DNA of 64,000 nucleotides from Laburnicola sp. R22_1. Taxonomy: Eukaryota; Ascomycota; Dothideomycetes; Pleosporales; Didymosphaeriaceae. The stretch lies in contig JACONQ010000010.1 of assembly GCA_014281115.1 (NCBI GenBank), positions 992,001 to 1,056,000 of the forward strand. Reading direction: 5' to 3'. Position 1 is the first letter of the stretch; the number at the start of each line of letters is the position of its first letter. A program made the position numbers and the translations under genes. Below, piece by piece: positions 1 through 10,980 of the stretch. The notes under the pieces were generated by a model. The model was not told the origin of the DNA. It was given only the letters and a program-made list of their open reading frames with translations, and searched no databases.

Positions 1-248
1 CAAAGCAAACACCAAGGACGCCATACGCGGACGAAAGCGAGTCCCAGCAGGCTGGGTCGACATAAATGGGGCCAACCTCACCACGGCCGCAGGAGTTCAA
101 CTCTTCATTACAGGCGCGGCCGAACGATTTCAAAGCAAACACTAAGGACGCCATACGCGGACGAAAGCGAGTCCCAGCAGGCTGGGTCGACATAAATGGG
201 GCCAACCTCACCACGGCCGCAGGAGTTCAACTCTTCATTACGGGCGCG
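1..248. repeat. 130-bp direct tandem duplication at the window edge
   Basis: Bases 1-130 and 131-248 are near-identical direct copies with a period of 130 bp. I see one C/T difference (12 versus 142) before they diverge after about base 241. The first copy starts at the window edge, so the array may extend further left. An ORF crosses both copies, but the encoded protein is not recognised and 130 is not a multiple of three, so the copies are read in different frames. Coding use is therefore unlikely. Confidence 0.9.
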
Positions 249-2664
249 CCGTCACAAGCCTCGCTAGCAGGCGTCTATTCGCGCTGCGCGCACAGTGCAC
301 CCGCGGGGATTGGTTATAGCGTGAGATGCGCCTCAAAGGGCGACTGCAGCACGAGGCTGAACGCCCAAGATGCTGCCTATAATCCTTCATCCTCAGTGGC
401 ATTCGCTCCAAATGTACTACGGCATCCCTCTGGCTCGGCACAACACTAGTCACTCGTGCATTAGAAGTTGTGTATGCGCCATCAGTCAAAGAATAGCTTG
501 CCCTTGGATCCGCCGCCTCTAGTACATGTGCAGAATTCGCCTCGACAGTGTTTTCACCCGTCCAACCTTCATCTCCGGCCACGCTAGAATCTTGTCGATG
601 GGATTCTACCGTCTAGATGAGATCATCTTTTAGTCGATCCATCGGAAGTTTCTTCCACAGGAATCTCCCAACGGATTGAACTGCCTCATCGGAGAATGCA
701 CAGTCTGACACTCGACGCTCGCAGGTGCAGGTCCAGCAAACGGAATGCTGCGTTTCATGTATCGAACATGTGGACGGTAGGCGGTCACCGGGTTAGCACC
801 AGGCGTCCTCGTCATTACTTGGATGTGGTGTGCTAGCTCGAGCAGTCGGATGGATATTTTCGCAAAACATGTCAGTGCTGCGGCATATCAGGCGCCCCCA
901 AACGAGGACGGGACACCTGGTACAAGATCGGATCTCATAACCAAACCCCATTACAAGCAGACTAGCTCTTGCGCCACTTTGCGGGGGAATAGCATCCTGC
1001 CACCTTCTATTTGAGGCACAGGAGCGCCGCACATAAAAATATAGTGGCGTTGAGGAGTTGACGAACTGCCTGTAACGGAAACTCTAGCAGTATCGTTGCG
1101 GCGTAGACGGGGAAACGCGCCTTGTTGGAGTGCGAGGAACAACATTCCGTCGGAGGACAAGGCAGGTGGTCAATCGAGGTCGGTGTCGCGTGCCCCCTTT
1201 TGCCGTTTGCTTCTTGATGTTCGATGCTGCGCTCGACGAGAGATCGCAAGAGTTAAGGCCGAAGGCCGAGAAGTTGGTAAGCGAAGCGGCGTCGCATGCG
1301 AATCATAGTGTAAGGTTGGCGCCTCGTTGACAAAATCAGTGACGCCTGAAAGTCTTGCTACTGCATGGAGTTATCACGCTGTGCCATGCATCATAACATT
1401 GAATATCGTGCGGTGACGTGGAGGGACGATGAAGAAAGAGCGTGGGTTCGGCAGGGGAACGCTAGCGCTGCTTACATAATACAGTGCAAACACCTGACGT
1501 AGGGCAGGCAAAGTATCATTTCTGCTACACTGCAACAAGTGCATTCGAGTGAGCGATCTCTCGGTAATTAAGCCTTATATCTGACTTTGAGATGGATAGA
1601 GGAAACGTGCAGGTGAGTGGAACAATAGTACTCACTCCTTCAACACAGCGAGAAACGAGTTGTAGTTCTAGTTGCTAACTTCATTGCACGATGAGTGCTC
1701 ATAACTTTTCTTTTTTGTGTTCAAATTCCGTCCACATTCTCCTGCTCTTAGCTTCAATATCATAACCATACGTCCACTACGCAGTCATTCGATCACTCCA
1801 GGCTCCACTCCTGGGGCCTGTTCCACCTCTAGCGTCATTGCTGCATCTCGCATTTCCTGTTCCAGGGCTATCTTCAAAACGCATGAGTTACGTTTGATCA
1901 GGCGTCTCGGTTATTGATAGGGCACCCTCCCTCGTGTATCGTACCATTGCATGAGAAGCATCACCTATTGTGTCACTAGAAGGTGAGAACCAGTTGTGGA
2001 GGGGTCCATCGGCGAGAAGCAATCGTTTGGGAGTTTTGGAAATCCTGGAGAAGAGTTCAACAAGAATATGCTAATTTTAGCAATTGTTCGGGTGCTGGGG
2101 GTTTTGTGGCTTGTGTCGATTTGACCAGGCGCCAATGAATAGGGCCTTAGAATCCTGTTGAGATAAAAATGGTTAATTAAGGTTGCTGTTGCGGTAACGC
2201 TGAGGTCCTAAGTCGTCCATCAGCAGAACATACGTTCTATTTACAGTAATAAGTTGGAACTGTTCTATTTCATTCACATTTGTATTACATGCTGTGGTGG
2301 AAACTCGGTACGGTACGGCACCTTAAGAATCTCTGTTACAGATGCGGTTTGTTGACATCTACAGGAATATAGTACAGCCTCTATTTTATTCTAAGATACC
2401 TATGGTACTGTGATCTTTCGCAAAGAAAGACGCGAATTTTCGCTGTGCCATCCTCCCATAAGAAAAGACTCTTGCGTGTCCGAATGTGGAGGCATGTGTA
2501 CTTTCAGCCAATAAAGTGCCGGCTTACTATCCGGCAACTGCCATCCCACACCTGCCCCGCATCACAATGCCGACACCACGACACGGTTGCCCCGCGTATT
2601 CTTTTAGCCGCAAAATCAATACTTCCTTCACTTCAGACCTATATACTGGTGTTGTTTGATCGCG
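249..2664. other. Gene-poor interval, no supported gene
   Basis: Only short overlapping ORFs on both strands, none longer than about 130 codons, with no recognisable motif and no convincing splice structure. The second half (about 1350-2450) is visibly more AT-rich than the genes around it. I see no transposon ends here. Confidence 0.5.
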
Positions 2665-3656
2665 ATGCCATCGTGGAAGCGCCTCATCCGTTTCGAGTCG
2701 ACAGACGGCAGGATCCTGCGGGGCGAGCCCATCCTTCCCTCACCAGACTTTGATGTCGGCAGCACGACAGAAGAGACGGGACTTAAGGCCAAAGTAATTG
2801 ACATCGCAAATAACGATATCTTTGATCCTGCAACGAAAGTCACAGATGAAGAAGTGACAGTCAAGAAACTACTCGGTCCAGTGACCAAGGATGAAGTTCC
2901 TATAATCCGCTGCATTGGGTTGAACTTCATCAAGCACAGTACGATGACTTCCTTCAGGGCTATGCTAGGCATCAACTGACTAAACCATGTAGTTCAAGAG
3001 GGCGGTCGTACGCTCCCGCCTTACCCTGCGACCTTCATCAAAGCCAATACTTGCTTAAATGACCACGGCGCACCGATCGTTATTCCAAAACTTGCGCAAG
3101 ATAATCAAGCCGACTACGAAGGGGAATTCTGCTTCATCATCTCCAAAGACGCCAAGAACGTATCTGAAGCCGACGCCTATGATTTTATCGGTGGGTACTT
3201 ATGTGGTAATGATGTGAGCTCCAGGAAATTGCAACGAGACCCTAAACTCGCGGGTACGGTTCCGCAGTGGGATTTCTCCAAAGGATTCGACACGTACGCT
3301 CCGTTAGGACCGCAGATTGTAAGCACTGAAATTGTGCCTGACCCGGCGAACTTGTACCTGAAGACGACTGTGAACGGGGATGTGCGTCAGAGCGAGACAA
3401 TTGATGACCTATGCTTCAAAGTCCCGACTCTTGTGAGCTATTGCAGTCAGGGGACGACGTTGAAGAAGGGTACTGTTGTCATGACAGGGACGCCTAGCGG
3501 TAAGATTGAATCCTTCTTGCAGCTTGCAATATTCTAACTATACTCCAAGGTGTCGGATATGCGATGAAGGAGCCGCAGTTCCTGAAGCCCGGGGACGTTG
3601 TCGAGGTCAATATCAACGCGATAGGCACTTTGCGGAACACAGTGCAGTACGCATAA
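2665..3656 (+). CDS. Fumarylacetoacetate hydrolase (FAH) family protein
   Basis: Predicted 295-aa cytosolic or mitochondrial metal-dependent enzyme of the FAH superfamily. Known members are acylpyruvate hydrolases, oxaloacetate decarboxylases and isomerases that cleave or rearrange 2-oxo acids; the exact substrate cannot be told. Exons are 2665-2938, 2993-3499 and 3550-3656, with introns of 54 and 50 nt (GTACGA..TAG, GTAAGA..AAG). Joining restores EGGRTLPPYP after the first intron and TPSGVGYAM after the second. Metal-site signatures are visible: the EGE pair in DYEGEFCF and the Asp in GGYLCGNDVSSR, followed by GTPSG near the end. It has the length of the short FAHD1-like enzymes rather than true fumarylacetoacetase (about 420 aa). 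The first in-frame ATG that leaves a normal N-terminus (MPSWKRLIRF) was chosen; the ORF is also open upstream through a TTG. Confidence 0.88.
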
Positions 3657-4272
3657 GACAGATTCACCAAATGAAAGATTTTGCTGTTGAAAGTCTTCCT
3701 GGTCTATTTGACAAATGACTCAAGGATACTCACATGTTCAAATATTGACTATGCTGTACATACAACCTATGCTCAGCAATATGCAGGCTTTCATTGCCGT
3801 TCGAATAGGAGTCACCGGCTTCTTTCGTCTTACCTGCCGTTCAATCTTCTATCGATTTCCGTCACAGCTTTCCCTTACAGCATTGTACCATATACCGAAA
3901 GGTTTGCGATGATTTTCACTCCTGATCGATTTCCGTCACGCGCTTCAGAGTCACACGCGGAGGCATGGAAACAGCTTCTACTGGCTTTTTTATTCGAACA
4001 AACTGTAGCTTTCCGTTGTTATATGCACGTTTCCGAATGCACGTGACCCAGAATTTAAACACGCTGATTGTTTACTTTCACACTCACCTTAACAGGCAAT
4101 CCCCTCACCGGACTGTATATTTATAACGTCCCTCTCGGTGAAAATAGCCATAAGGAAAACACACACACGTATATTTATAACATAATCAATGGCGTCTACG
4201 CGCAATTTTACACCACCCTATCGAATCTTGCATTTCATGTAACTGCACGCGTCCCAACCCGGCACTTCGAAC
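3657..4272. other. Intergenic, no gene seen
   Basis: AT-rich spacer between two plus-strand genes. Short ORFs only. It presumably holds the FAH terminator and the promoter of the next gene; no specific element is identifiable. Confidence 0.5.
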
Positions 4273-5191
4273 ATGGAACCTTCAACCACACCGCCCGGCT
4301 CTCCGCCTAAGACTTTGGAGATTTTGGAGCTAGATCGGATAGCGGGTTTGCATACGAGCTCTCCAGAATCTCATCCCATGCCCACACCCGCCGATACACC
4401 CGGCTCGCCTTCGTTTACCAGGACATTTGATATCCCTGCCGACTTAACGCAGGCAATCGTCGAGGCAAACCCGCGACTCAAGCGCTTCCAACAAGATCTC
4501 CTGATTCTCTCGAGCATCAAAGACAACGATAGCCTCATATGGCGACCCTCTTGGTTCGCTCCACCACGCTATGCATCAACCCACTGGACACTGCACAATC
4601 CACCTCAAGTCGTCACCGAGAGGTTACCTGCCGATGTACCTTACGGAAGGCAATTTGTAACACGAAGGATGAGGAAACATGGAGATAGGGAGCCTAGGTG
4701 GATGAAGACGCAAGCGCAATGGGAGAGGTATTGCGACATGTATGGGGTACAACATGATTTCCTATGCGACGACCAGGTTAGGCTCTTAAGGCTGGGCTTG
4801 CCGAGGGATGATAACGGCCAGATCTGCGGTATGTACCTCTAAACACGGTTTTTCTAACAAAGAAAGAGTTCTAACGAGTGCAGCACCGCCTTCATGGCCA
4901 CTGTATCCAGAGCCCCCGCACGATTCCCAGGGTAGCTGTGTGCTCGAGACTATTAGCAACCTTCCTAAAAAGTTTCACTGCGCTAATCCTGAGTTGTACA
5001 ATACGGAAAAGCGCGTTATTATGCACACAGATGGTGCGCTGCAGGTTAAGCAGCTACAAGAGATTCAGCATCTTCGCCGCTCCGGATTGGGGAGGTGGAG
5101 TTATCTGCCGTGGACCGAGCAGCAGGGACGGAGTTCCCGTCTGGTTATCTTGAAGCTGAGGATGTGGAACTCGGCCATGAATACACATTAG
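4273..5191 (+). CDS. Unrecognised protein, two exons, uncertain 3' end
   Basis: I do not recognise this family. Exons 4273-4828 and 4884-5191 (intron GTATGT..GCAG, 55 nt) give 287 aa. The first 60 residues are Pro/Ser/Thr-rich; the middle is Trp/Arg-rich with a charged segment (around QWERYCDMYGVQHDF). No signal peptide or membrane segment is visible. The C-terminus is suspicious. After about base 5090 the open frame turns into LGRWSYLPWTEQQG, while a different frame over 5110-5205 reads more protein-like (EDVELGHEYTLVSYSS), and a third follows (VDDGEIRVTDDG). Either an intron has been missed or the gene carries indels. The downstream neighbour is a clear pseudogene, so decay is plausible here too. 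Confidence 0.5.
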
Positions 5192-5535
5192 TTAGTTATT
5201 CTTCAACCGCAGGACGTCGATGATGGAGAAATACGTGTCACTGACGATGGTCAGGTGTGCAGATGCTTCTCAAGCAACTCAGAGCACCCGCAAGGGGTGA
5301 ATTCAAGGTGTACCTAGCCGATGGATGCTGTTATGGTGCCATTACCGAGCATAAAGATATGAAGTCCGTCTCAAGCCATGTGAAGGAGGGGGAGATTGGA
5401 GAGCCTCGCGCATCGACATCATTTTCTGGAGAGACGTGGATGACGAATAACGCTTGGGACCTGCGCGAAGTATGGCCAAAGTTTGCCATAAAGCTACTTG
5501 AGTATCTACCTGCGCAACAAAAGATCTTAAACCCA

Positions 5536-6566
5536 TCAATGGAAGTATTTCCACGACACACCCCGAGTCAATGCCCATCCCTTATTAAAAGCCTCGACCA
5601 CCTCTTCAGGCAGCTCCTCCTTCTCAAAATCCACCAAGTTCTGCTCCAACTGCTTCACACTGCTTGCCCTAATGATCACTTTATCCCCAAACTCCCTCTT
5701 CAGCGCCGAATGATGCATCATCTATCTTAACGCCGCCTCACTCTCTCTTAATCCCTTCTCCTTACACAACGGCCTCACCACATCCAAAAGATCGAAGAAA
5801 GCATCGTTCCAGTATCGCGCGCGGTACATCTTTCCCTGCAATATGTTCGGATCAAAGCGGCTCCCAGGTTCGAAAGACGACGCGTCAGTGTCGCGGTGCT
5901 AACGATCAGTTAGGTAGCCGCCAGCAAGAGGATTGAAGGCGTAGAAGGAGATGTTGTACTTGCGCAGACAAGGCAAAAGTTCGTTCTCGATGGTACGGTG
6001 CAGCGCGTTATGCACACCCTGGTATACCTCCGGCTTCTTGTATCCTTCTCGGCCGCAGATCTCGCAGATGGCAGCGACTTCCCACGCCATGTAATTGCTC
6101 ACGCCCCACCTTTTGAACTTGCCTTCCTTGTATGCTCATCGACTGCCCTGAGCGTCTCCTCGAGTGGCACACTTCGGTCCGGCGCATGGAGGTACCACAA
6201 GTCGACGTTCTGGACGCCGCCTAGGGCTTCAAGAGACTCGCCGAGACCCGCGTGCTAGCAGCGTCGAGGTTTGTTTTTGGGCGACCCATGAAACCGTGCA
6301 CGTTTGGATAGAATTTGGTGTCCATGATCAGCTTGCGGTCTTGCCATTTGAGTGCAGCGAGGTATCGATTTCCGAATGGGAGTGCTTTTGGAAGGTATCT
6401 AGAATGGAAGCACACATAGCGAAGTCGGAAGTGCGCACTTGTTCTTCGCCTGTGAGTCGTTAGGGTACACGTTTAGGAAACGGCAGCGGAAATGGGATGG
6501 AGACTTGCGCTCTTTGCCAAATGTCATAGCACCGAAAATGATGTCGAGCTTAGTATTGGGCGTCAT
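5536..6566 (-). pseudogene. Decayed aldo/keto reductase (AKR7, aflatoxin-aldehyde-reductase-like)
   Basis: Reading the minus strand in pieces gives most of an NADPH-dependent aldo/keto reductase: IIFGAMTFGKE at the start (ATG at 6566), ILDTFQKHSHSEID, LIMDTKFYPN, VDLWYLHAPDRSVPLEETL, KRWGVSNYMAWEV, YAFNPLAGGYLT, MYRARYWNDAFFDLLD and VIIRASSVKQLEQNLVDFEKEELPEEVV. The pieces lie in several frames: frame breaks near 6450, 6255 and 6135, and in-frame TAG stops at 5896-5898, 6255-6257 and 5719-5721. The last sits where family members have Trp before the MMHHS-like segment. A functional product of normal length (about 330 aa) is not possible. The TGG-to-TAG change is in the RIP-type CpA context, but the frame breaks are ordinary indels. 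It lies tail-to-tail with the unrecognised gene at 4273-5191. Confidence 0.88.
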
Positions 6567-6929
6567 TTTTGCGAGTATTATGAACGGTATGTTGCTGGTG
6601 CTTTATTTCCTCAAAAGTAGAGATGGCTGCTTGTCACTGGAAGCTTGAGTTCACCAGCGAGACTCCGTTCCTTTATATTTCTTCCATTTCAAAAGGATTG
6701 TGTTAACCCCGATAACGTACACAGTCCCGTGGAGATCCTACGGATATTTGACGGAATTTAACGGCAATAGTGTAATGGCCTGTAAATGATTTCGAGGTAT
6801 ACAAGACTGAGAGCCGCGTAGGTCCGGAAGTAGCTTAGCGTCGAATTACATGCCCTATGGAGACTAGCTTCAATCCATCTGCACAAGAGATACTGGTTCA
6901 CGATGCGTTAACACCGTCGGGTGCCTGCA

Positions 6930-8874
6930 TTACATTGACTCCGTTCGAATTCGGTCGACATCATTGTCCTCACTCTCCTTGATTCCGTTCTCCTCCCTCC
7001 AAGTAAGCCGCTCGACATTTGAAACTCCAGGACCTCTGTAGATACTGCCATAATCTCCACTGGCCCAGTCTTTCCCCTCACCCTCTTGCTTCGCTTTCTT
7101 ACGATACCACTCGCCATACGTGAGAAGGTAGTATAATCTGAAGCTGAGCAAAGCAAACTTGTCTCGTTCGAGATCTTCTGGATATGTAGCACCAAGGTCC
7201 ACTGCTGCGGCAATGCCGCTCATCACAGCCACTTCATGGGCATTAACGAGAGTCCAGGCTGCGGCGAAACGCGTGTGCTTGCGACCATTGAGGAGCCACA
7301 TCCAGGGAACAACAAAGACGTAGTGCGTCCATGAATGACAGAGCTGATGCCACCAGTCTTTCCGGATAATCTTGCTCTTATCGATTTCGTCGATGGACCA
7401 AAGCTTTTCATAGTTTTTGTTGAGGTAGATCGTTTGAAAGATGTGCTTGTCGAAAGGAACTTCGGGCGGGAATTGACTCTGGTAATTCGTACAGTCGAAA
7501 CACATCTCTAGCTTGGAGGTGTCCAGAGGGTACATCTTGATCATGTACATGGGTTTGAAAAGCTTCTTCGCAAAATTGATCGGGGTCGATTGATCGACAC
7601 CCGAAAGTGTCTCGACAGCTTGCTCTTCATTGTAGAAGTTTTCGTAGTGCTTCTTCATGTAGTCGCTGTCCCAGTGGGTCACGGTGATGTCGTCTGCAAA
7701 TTTGGCGGAGCCGAGTACGCGTTTCTCACGGAAAGATGCAGAGCGAGCGAGGATGCGTTTCGCAGTATCAGCCCTAATATAGGTTAGCAGAGTAACCCCA
7801 CTCCTCTGGAAACATCACTCACAAGACACAAAGAACCAACTCATCATAGTGTTCATAAATCTCCTGTGAATCAGCATCGTTGGGCCCATTCTCAGTACTT
7901 TGAGGCACCCAAGCACTTGTAAGGTTGTGTGAACCTGGCTGTGGTGTGCGTTTGATCATTTCGACAGTAACACCATTTTTATCTCTCTTTACCACTGGGT
8001 GAGCTCGGTGGATAACCGCACAGTCATATCTTTAGATTCCAGGTCTTTTCTCTAGTCCTGATAGAAATGTTCAAACCTGGGAAAGACAACCATAGGTGGT
8101 TGGTTGGTTGCTACGCTTAGTTTGTCCGCTGGGTACCACATACCATAGGTTGGACTTGTGCAAAGCCTCTCTAGTATGATGGCTGGCACATCGGGCGCGT
8201 ATTGACCCGTACCAAGGAAGAGGGCGACCATAGGAAAGGCAACCGTGTTGGTGAACTCTTCTGAGAAGAAGAACATCTTCATCAGGATTCTGATGGGTAT
8301 CAAGGCGAAGAAGACCTCGAACCGTCGGACAATGGATATCATTCGCACAAACCGCTTAATCTCCTTTTGATGCCGAGCAAGTAGTTGAGTTGGAAACACA
8401 TTGGACCAGAACTGATCACCTTTTCCAAAAGATACCTGTCACTGTCAAAAGTGTTTCACGATGCGAAGGGGGATCTTGCTAACCTGTAGCTTCACTGGAT
8501 CCGCATGATAACCTTGCCGTGCCAACATAGTCATTGTATGGTGAAAGATGTAGCTACCACCTTGCACTCCCTGATTCAGCCAACCTGCTTCATGGCGTTC
8601 TTTCTCAATTTGGATAGAGAAAGCTTGACCACCGCAGTAATCGACACCATCTGTCAAAGTCACGTCGTATTTGTCGGGATGGTTGGCAAGCTGGTGGGCG
8701 CATGACATTCCTTCACAATTGTCAGCGCTGTACGGTTATCCTAATCTCCACATAGCACGTACCAGCAGCTCCAGCTCCAACAATGAGCACTCGCTTCTTC
8801 CCAGTGCCATGTCTCCCGGTGCCACCCATATTGGTGGTTGGTAGTGTGGGATCAGTCTCGCGTGCGCGTCGCAT
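6930..8874 (-). pseudogene. Disrupted FAD/NAD(P)-binding oxidoreductase
   Basis: Related to the predicted NAD/FAD-binding proteins resembling flavin amine oxidases (COG2907 type). From ATG at 8874-8872 the N-terminus has the Rossmann motif VLIVGAGAAG joined by an intact intron (8711-8762) to MSCAHQLANHPDKYDVTL. A second intron (8436-8483) and a third (7774-7822) also look spliceable. Two lesions break the frame. TAG at 8054-8052 occurs within FEHFYQD(stop)RKDLESKD, where a Trp is expected. A one-base deletion near 7990 follows RLSTELTQW. After the deletion the other frame continues cleanly (VKRDKNGVTVEMIKRTP) to a normal C-terminus ending at 6930. I tested one intron across both lesions and it did not restore the frame. 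This is a recent pseudogene or, less likely, has assembly errors. It is the second broken oxidoreductase in a row. Confidence 0.8.
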
Positions 8875-9623
8875 GGAGAAGAGGAGCAGGAGATCGCAAG
8901 ATCTGGACCGATCGCGCTAGCTTCTTTCAGCTTGACACCATGCAGTGTGTGTGCAGATCCCAGGCCATATCCCCTTAGAAAAGAGTTAGTGTCCATCATG
9001 ACCTTGACGATTCCTCCCGTCAGTATATGTAAGAGGACATGCCATCAGACTTACAACTGCGGGACAAAAGTTTGAGTACCGTCCACTGGTTGGTCTTGGT
9101 ATTGCTTACCCTTGGGTAAACTGTCTACTCAGACTTTTGTGCTAGTACTGTATGCATAGTCACAGGACACCACGCTATAAAGTTGTTTCGGAGATATCCA
9201 TAGCTATAGTTGGTTTTCTATCTCGACACGTGGAAAAAAAGCTATTAGCAAAGCCAAATGGGCTCTCGCACGGAATAGGAGGAGGCTGACAAAGTAGCCT
9301 ACAGTGACTTAGCAATACAGACGCAGAGACAAATATCTTCGCGAAGTGAACGCAGTTGATTTGGTCAACTTCATATGGAAGCTGATCGTCCAAGGCTCCC
9401 CAACGTGAAATTTAGAACACCACTTCCTGCCCAATTCAAAGGACAACACTCCGAAGTGTAAAAATTCAATTCTGTCCTCTTATGAACATGTGGTATCAAG
9501 CGAATGCAACCTGCCCCATATACAAAATATCGATCTGACCAGGCTCCAAAGTATAAACAAGAAGTGAAGTGAAGTAAATACAGAAGTAGAAGTGTGTCTC
9601 GAGCATGCGGTTGCATAAGTCCT
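8875..9623. other. Intergenic, no gene seen
   Basis: Region between the start of the FAD-protein pseudogene and the 3' end of the GH16 gene. Short ORFs without motifs; nothing recognisable. Confidence 0.5.
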
Positions 9624-10890
9624 TTACACACTGTAAACCTTGACAGAGTTGACCAACCAGTAAGAGTCGCCGAAAGACTGAGGCTGCGAAGCGACGTAAG
9701 CATTGCAGCTAGGGTTAATGCCCGCACAAGAGGTCGATCCCCAGACACCGCCGGCCCAATCTCCACAGAAGGTGATGTCGAAAATCTGTAGCGGTTAACC
9801 AACTGCACTACTAAAGGTAAGTAAGTTCATGTTACTTACAATGTTCATGTTGGAGAACTTCGCATCGAAGTTGCAGCCCGCGAAATTTGCTTGCGGGGTT
9901 CCCCACGAGTTGGGGTCAGGGTTTCCGGACCTGATGTTTGCCGGCACTTGGGAAGATGGGAAGTACCAGATCTTGATGCCGGAAGAAGTCCAGAGAGTTG
10001 CGTAGACACCACCTCCATTCGCATTGAAGGCCGTGCCGTAGGATGTAGCAGCGTTAGACCGCACGCCGCACCCGTTGAAACCGCCACCGGCACCACAGTC
10101 TGCCTCGCCGACGTGAGTCCCCGTTTGGCCGCCGTTTTGGTTATATACTGGCACACAGCCCGGTGAACTGTGAAGTGTCATCTGGTTGTAGGTGTTTAGG
10201 TGGACACCCTCGTAGATGTCGATCTCTCCTTGATTGGGCCAGTTAGGTCCGACCATCCAACTACAAAGGTCAGACACGACAGATTTGGTAGAGAAGGAGG
10301 ACATACAAGGCTGGCCAACTTCCACAGTTGGAGCCAGGCACGTGCGCGAAATCGGCAATGATGAGACCATGGGTATATGCTCTGTTGCTCCTCAAGCGGA
10401 CGCTATCACGCCCTACACCGTTCGGGTTCAGGATGCTCCATGTATCAACGCCAATGTAGACTTGGTTGTTCTGAGTCCTGTAAAGCCCTTTCGCTTGTGC
10501 TGTACCCTGGTTGACGTAGTTCACGTACCCATCTATTTAAGCATGTCAGTTCTGTTTATTGTACGGGTGATGGAAAAGCGCACGAGTGGGGTCGGGGATC
10601 TGCATTGGAAGTCAGTACATAGAGTTGCACTACCAACCATAATTACGTACCGCTTCGACCGCAAATTTGCTAAACCAGTTGCTGGCATCATACCTCTCTT
10701 GCAAGGCATATGCTCCTATCGAGTTGATGCTCATGTCCGTCGCGGGCGAGGTTTCATTGAAGATGAAGCTTGGCCCCCGAGCCGGCGTGACCATTTGATC
10801 GGAGGGCTTGAATGGTGGCTGGTTGATAGGAGAGGCGACGACAACACTCCCAAGGAGCGGAATAGAAGCTACAGCGGTTTTGAGAAACAT
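9624..10890 (-). CDS. Secreted GH16 endo-1,3(4)-beta-glucanase
   Basis: Predicted 354-aa extracellular glycoside hydrolase of family 16, acting on beta-1,3 or mixed-linkage glucans of fungal or plant walls. Five coding exons in minus-strand order: 10890-10651, 10599-10584, 10532-10307, 10260-9840, 9785-9624. The total is 1065 nt, in frame throughout. A hydrophobic signal peptide (MFLKTAVASIPLLGSVVVA) starts the protein. The splice of exons 2 and 3 restores DPTHGYVNYVNQ and that of exons 3 and 4 restores GSWPAFWMVGPNWPNQ, directly before the catalytic GEIDIYEG motif (nucleophile Glu, Asp, acid/base Glu). Exon 2 is only 16 nt. The C-terminal Cys-rich part (CGDWAGGVW, TSCAGINPSC) fits the common fungal mixed-linked glucanase subgroup. 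No GPI signal or carbohydrate-binding module is seen. A TATA box lies 84 bp upstream of the ATG. Confidence 0.92.
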
Positions 10891-10973
10891 ATTGACGGGT
10901 TGCTGTTGAGATGTAGCGGTTGATGGTGGTACAAAACCTTGGATAGTGGCTAAAAGTGCGTCTTCATTGTGAC

Positions 10974-10980
10974 CTTTATA
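10974..10980 (-). promoter_or_regulatory. TATA box of the GH16 gene
   Basis: TATAAAG on the minus strand, ending 83 bases upstream of the GH16 start codon. This spacing is normal for a fungal core promoter of an inducible secreted enzyme. It is recognised by motif and position only. Confidence 0.55.

Noticed and set aside
5331..9393. A biosynthetic gene cluster around the broken oxidoreductases
   Set aside because: No polyketide synthase, peptide synthetase, terpene cyclase, P450, transporter or regulator is present within the window.
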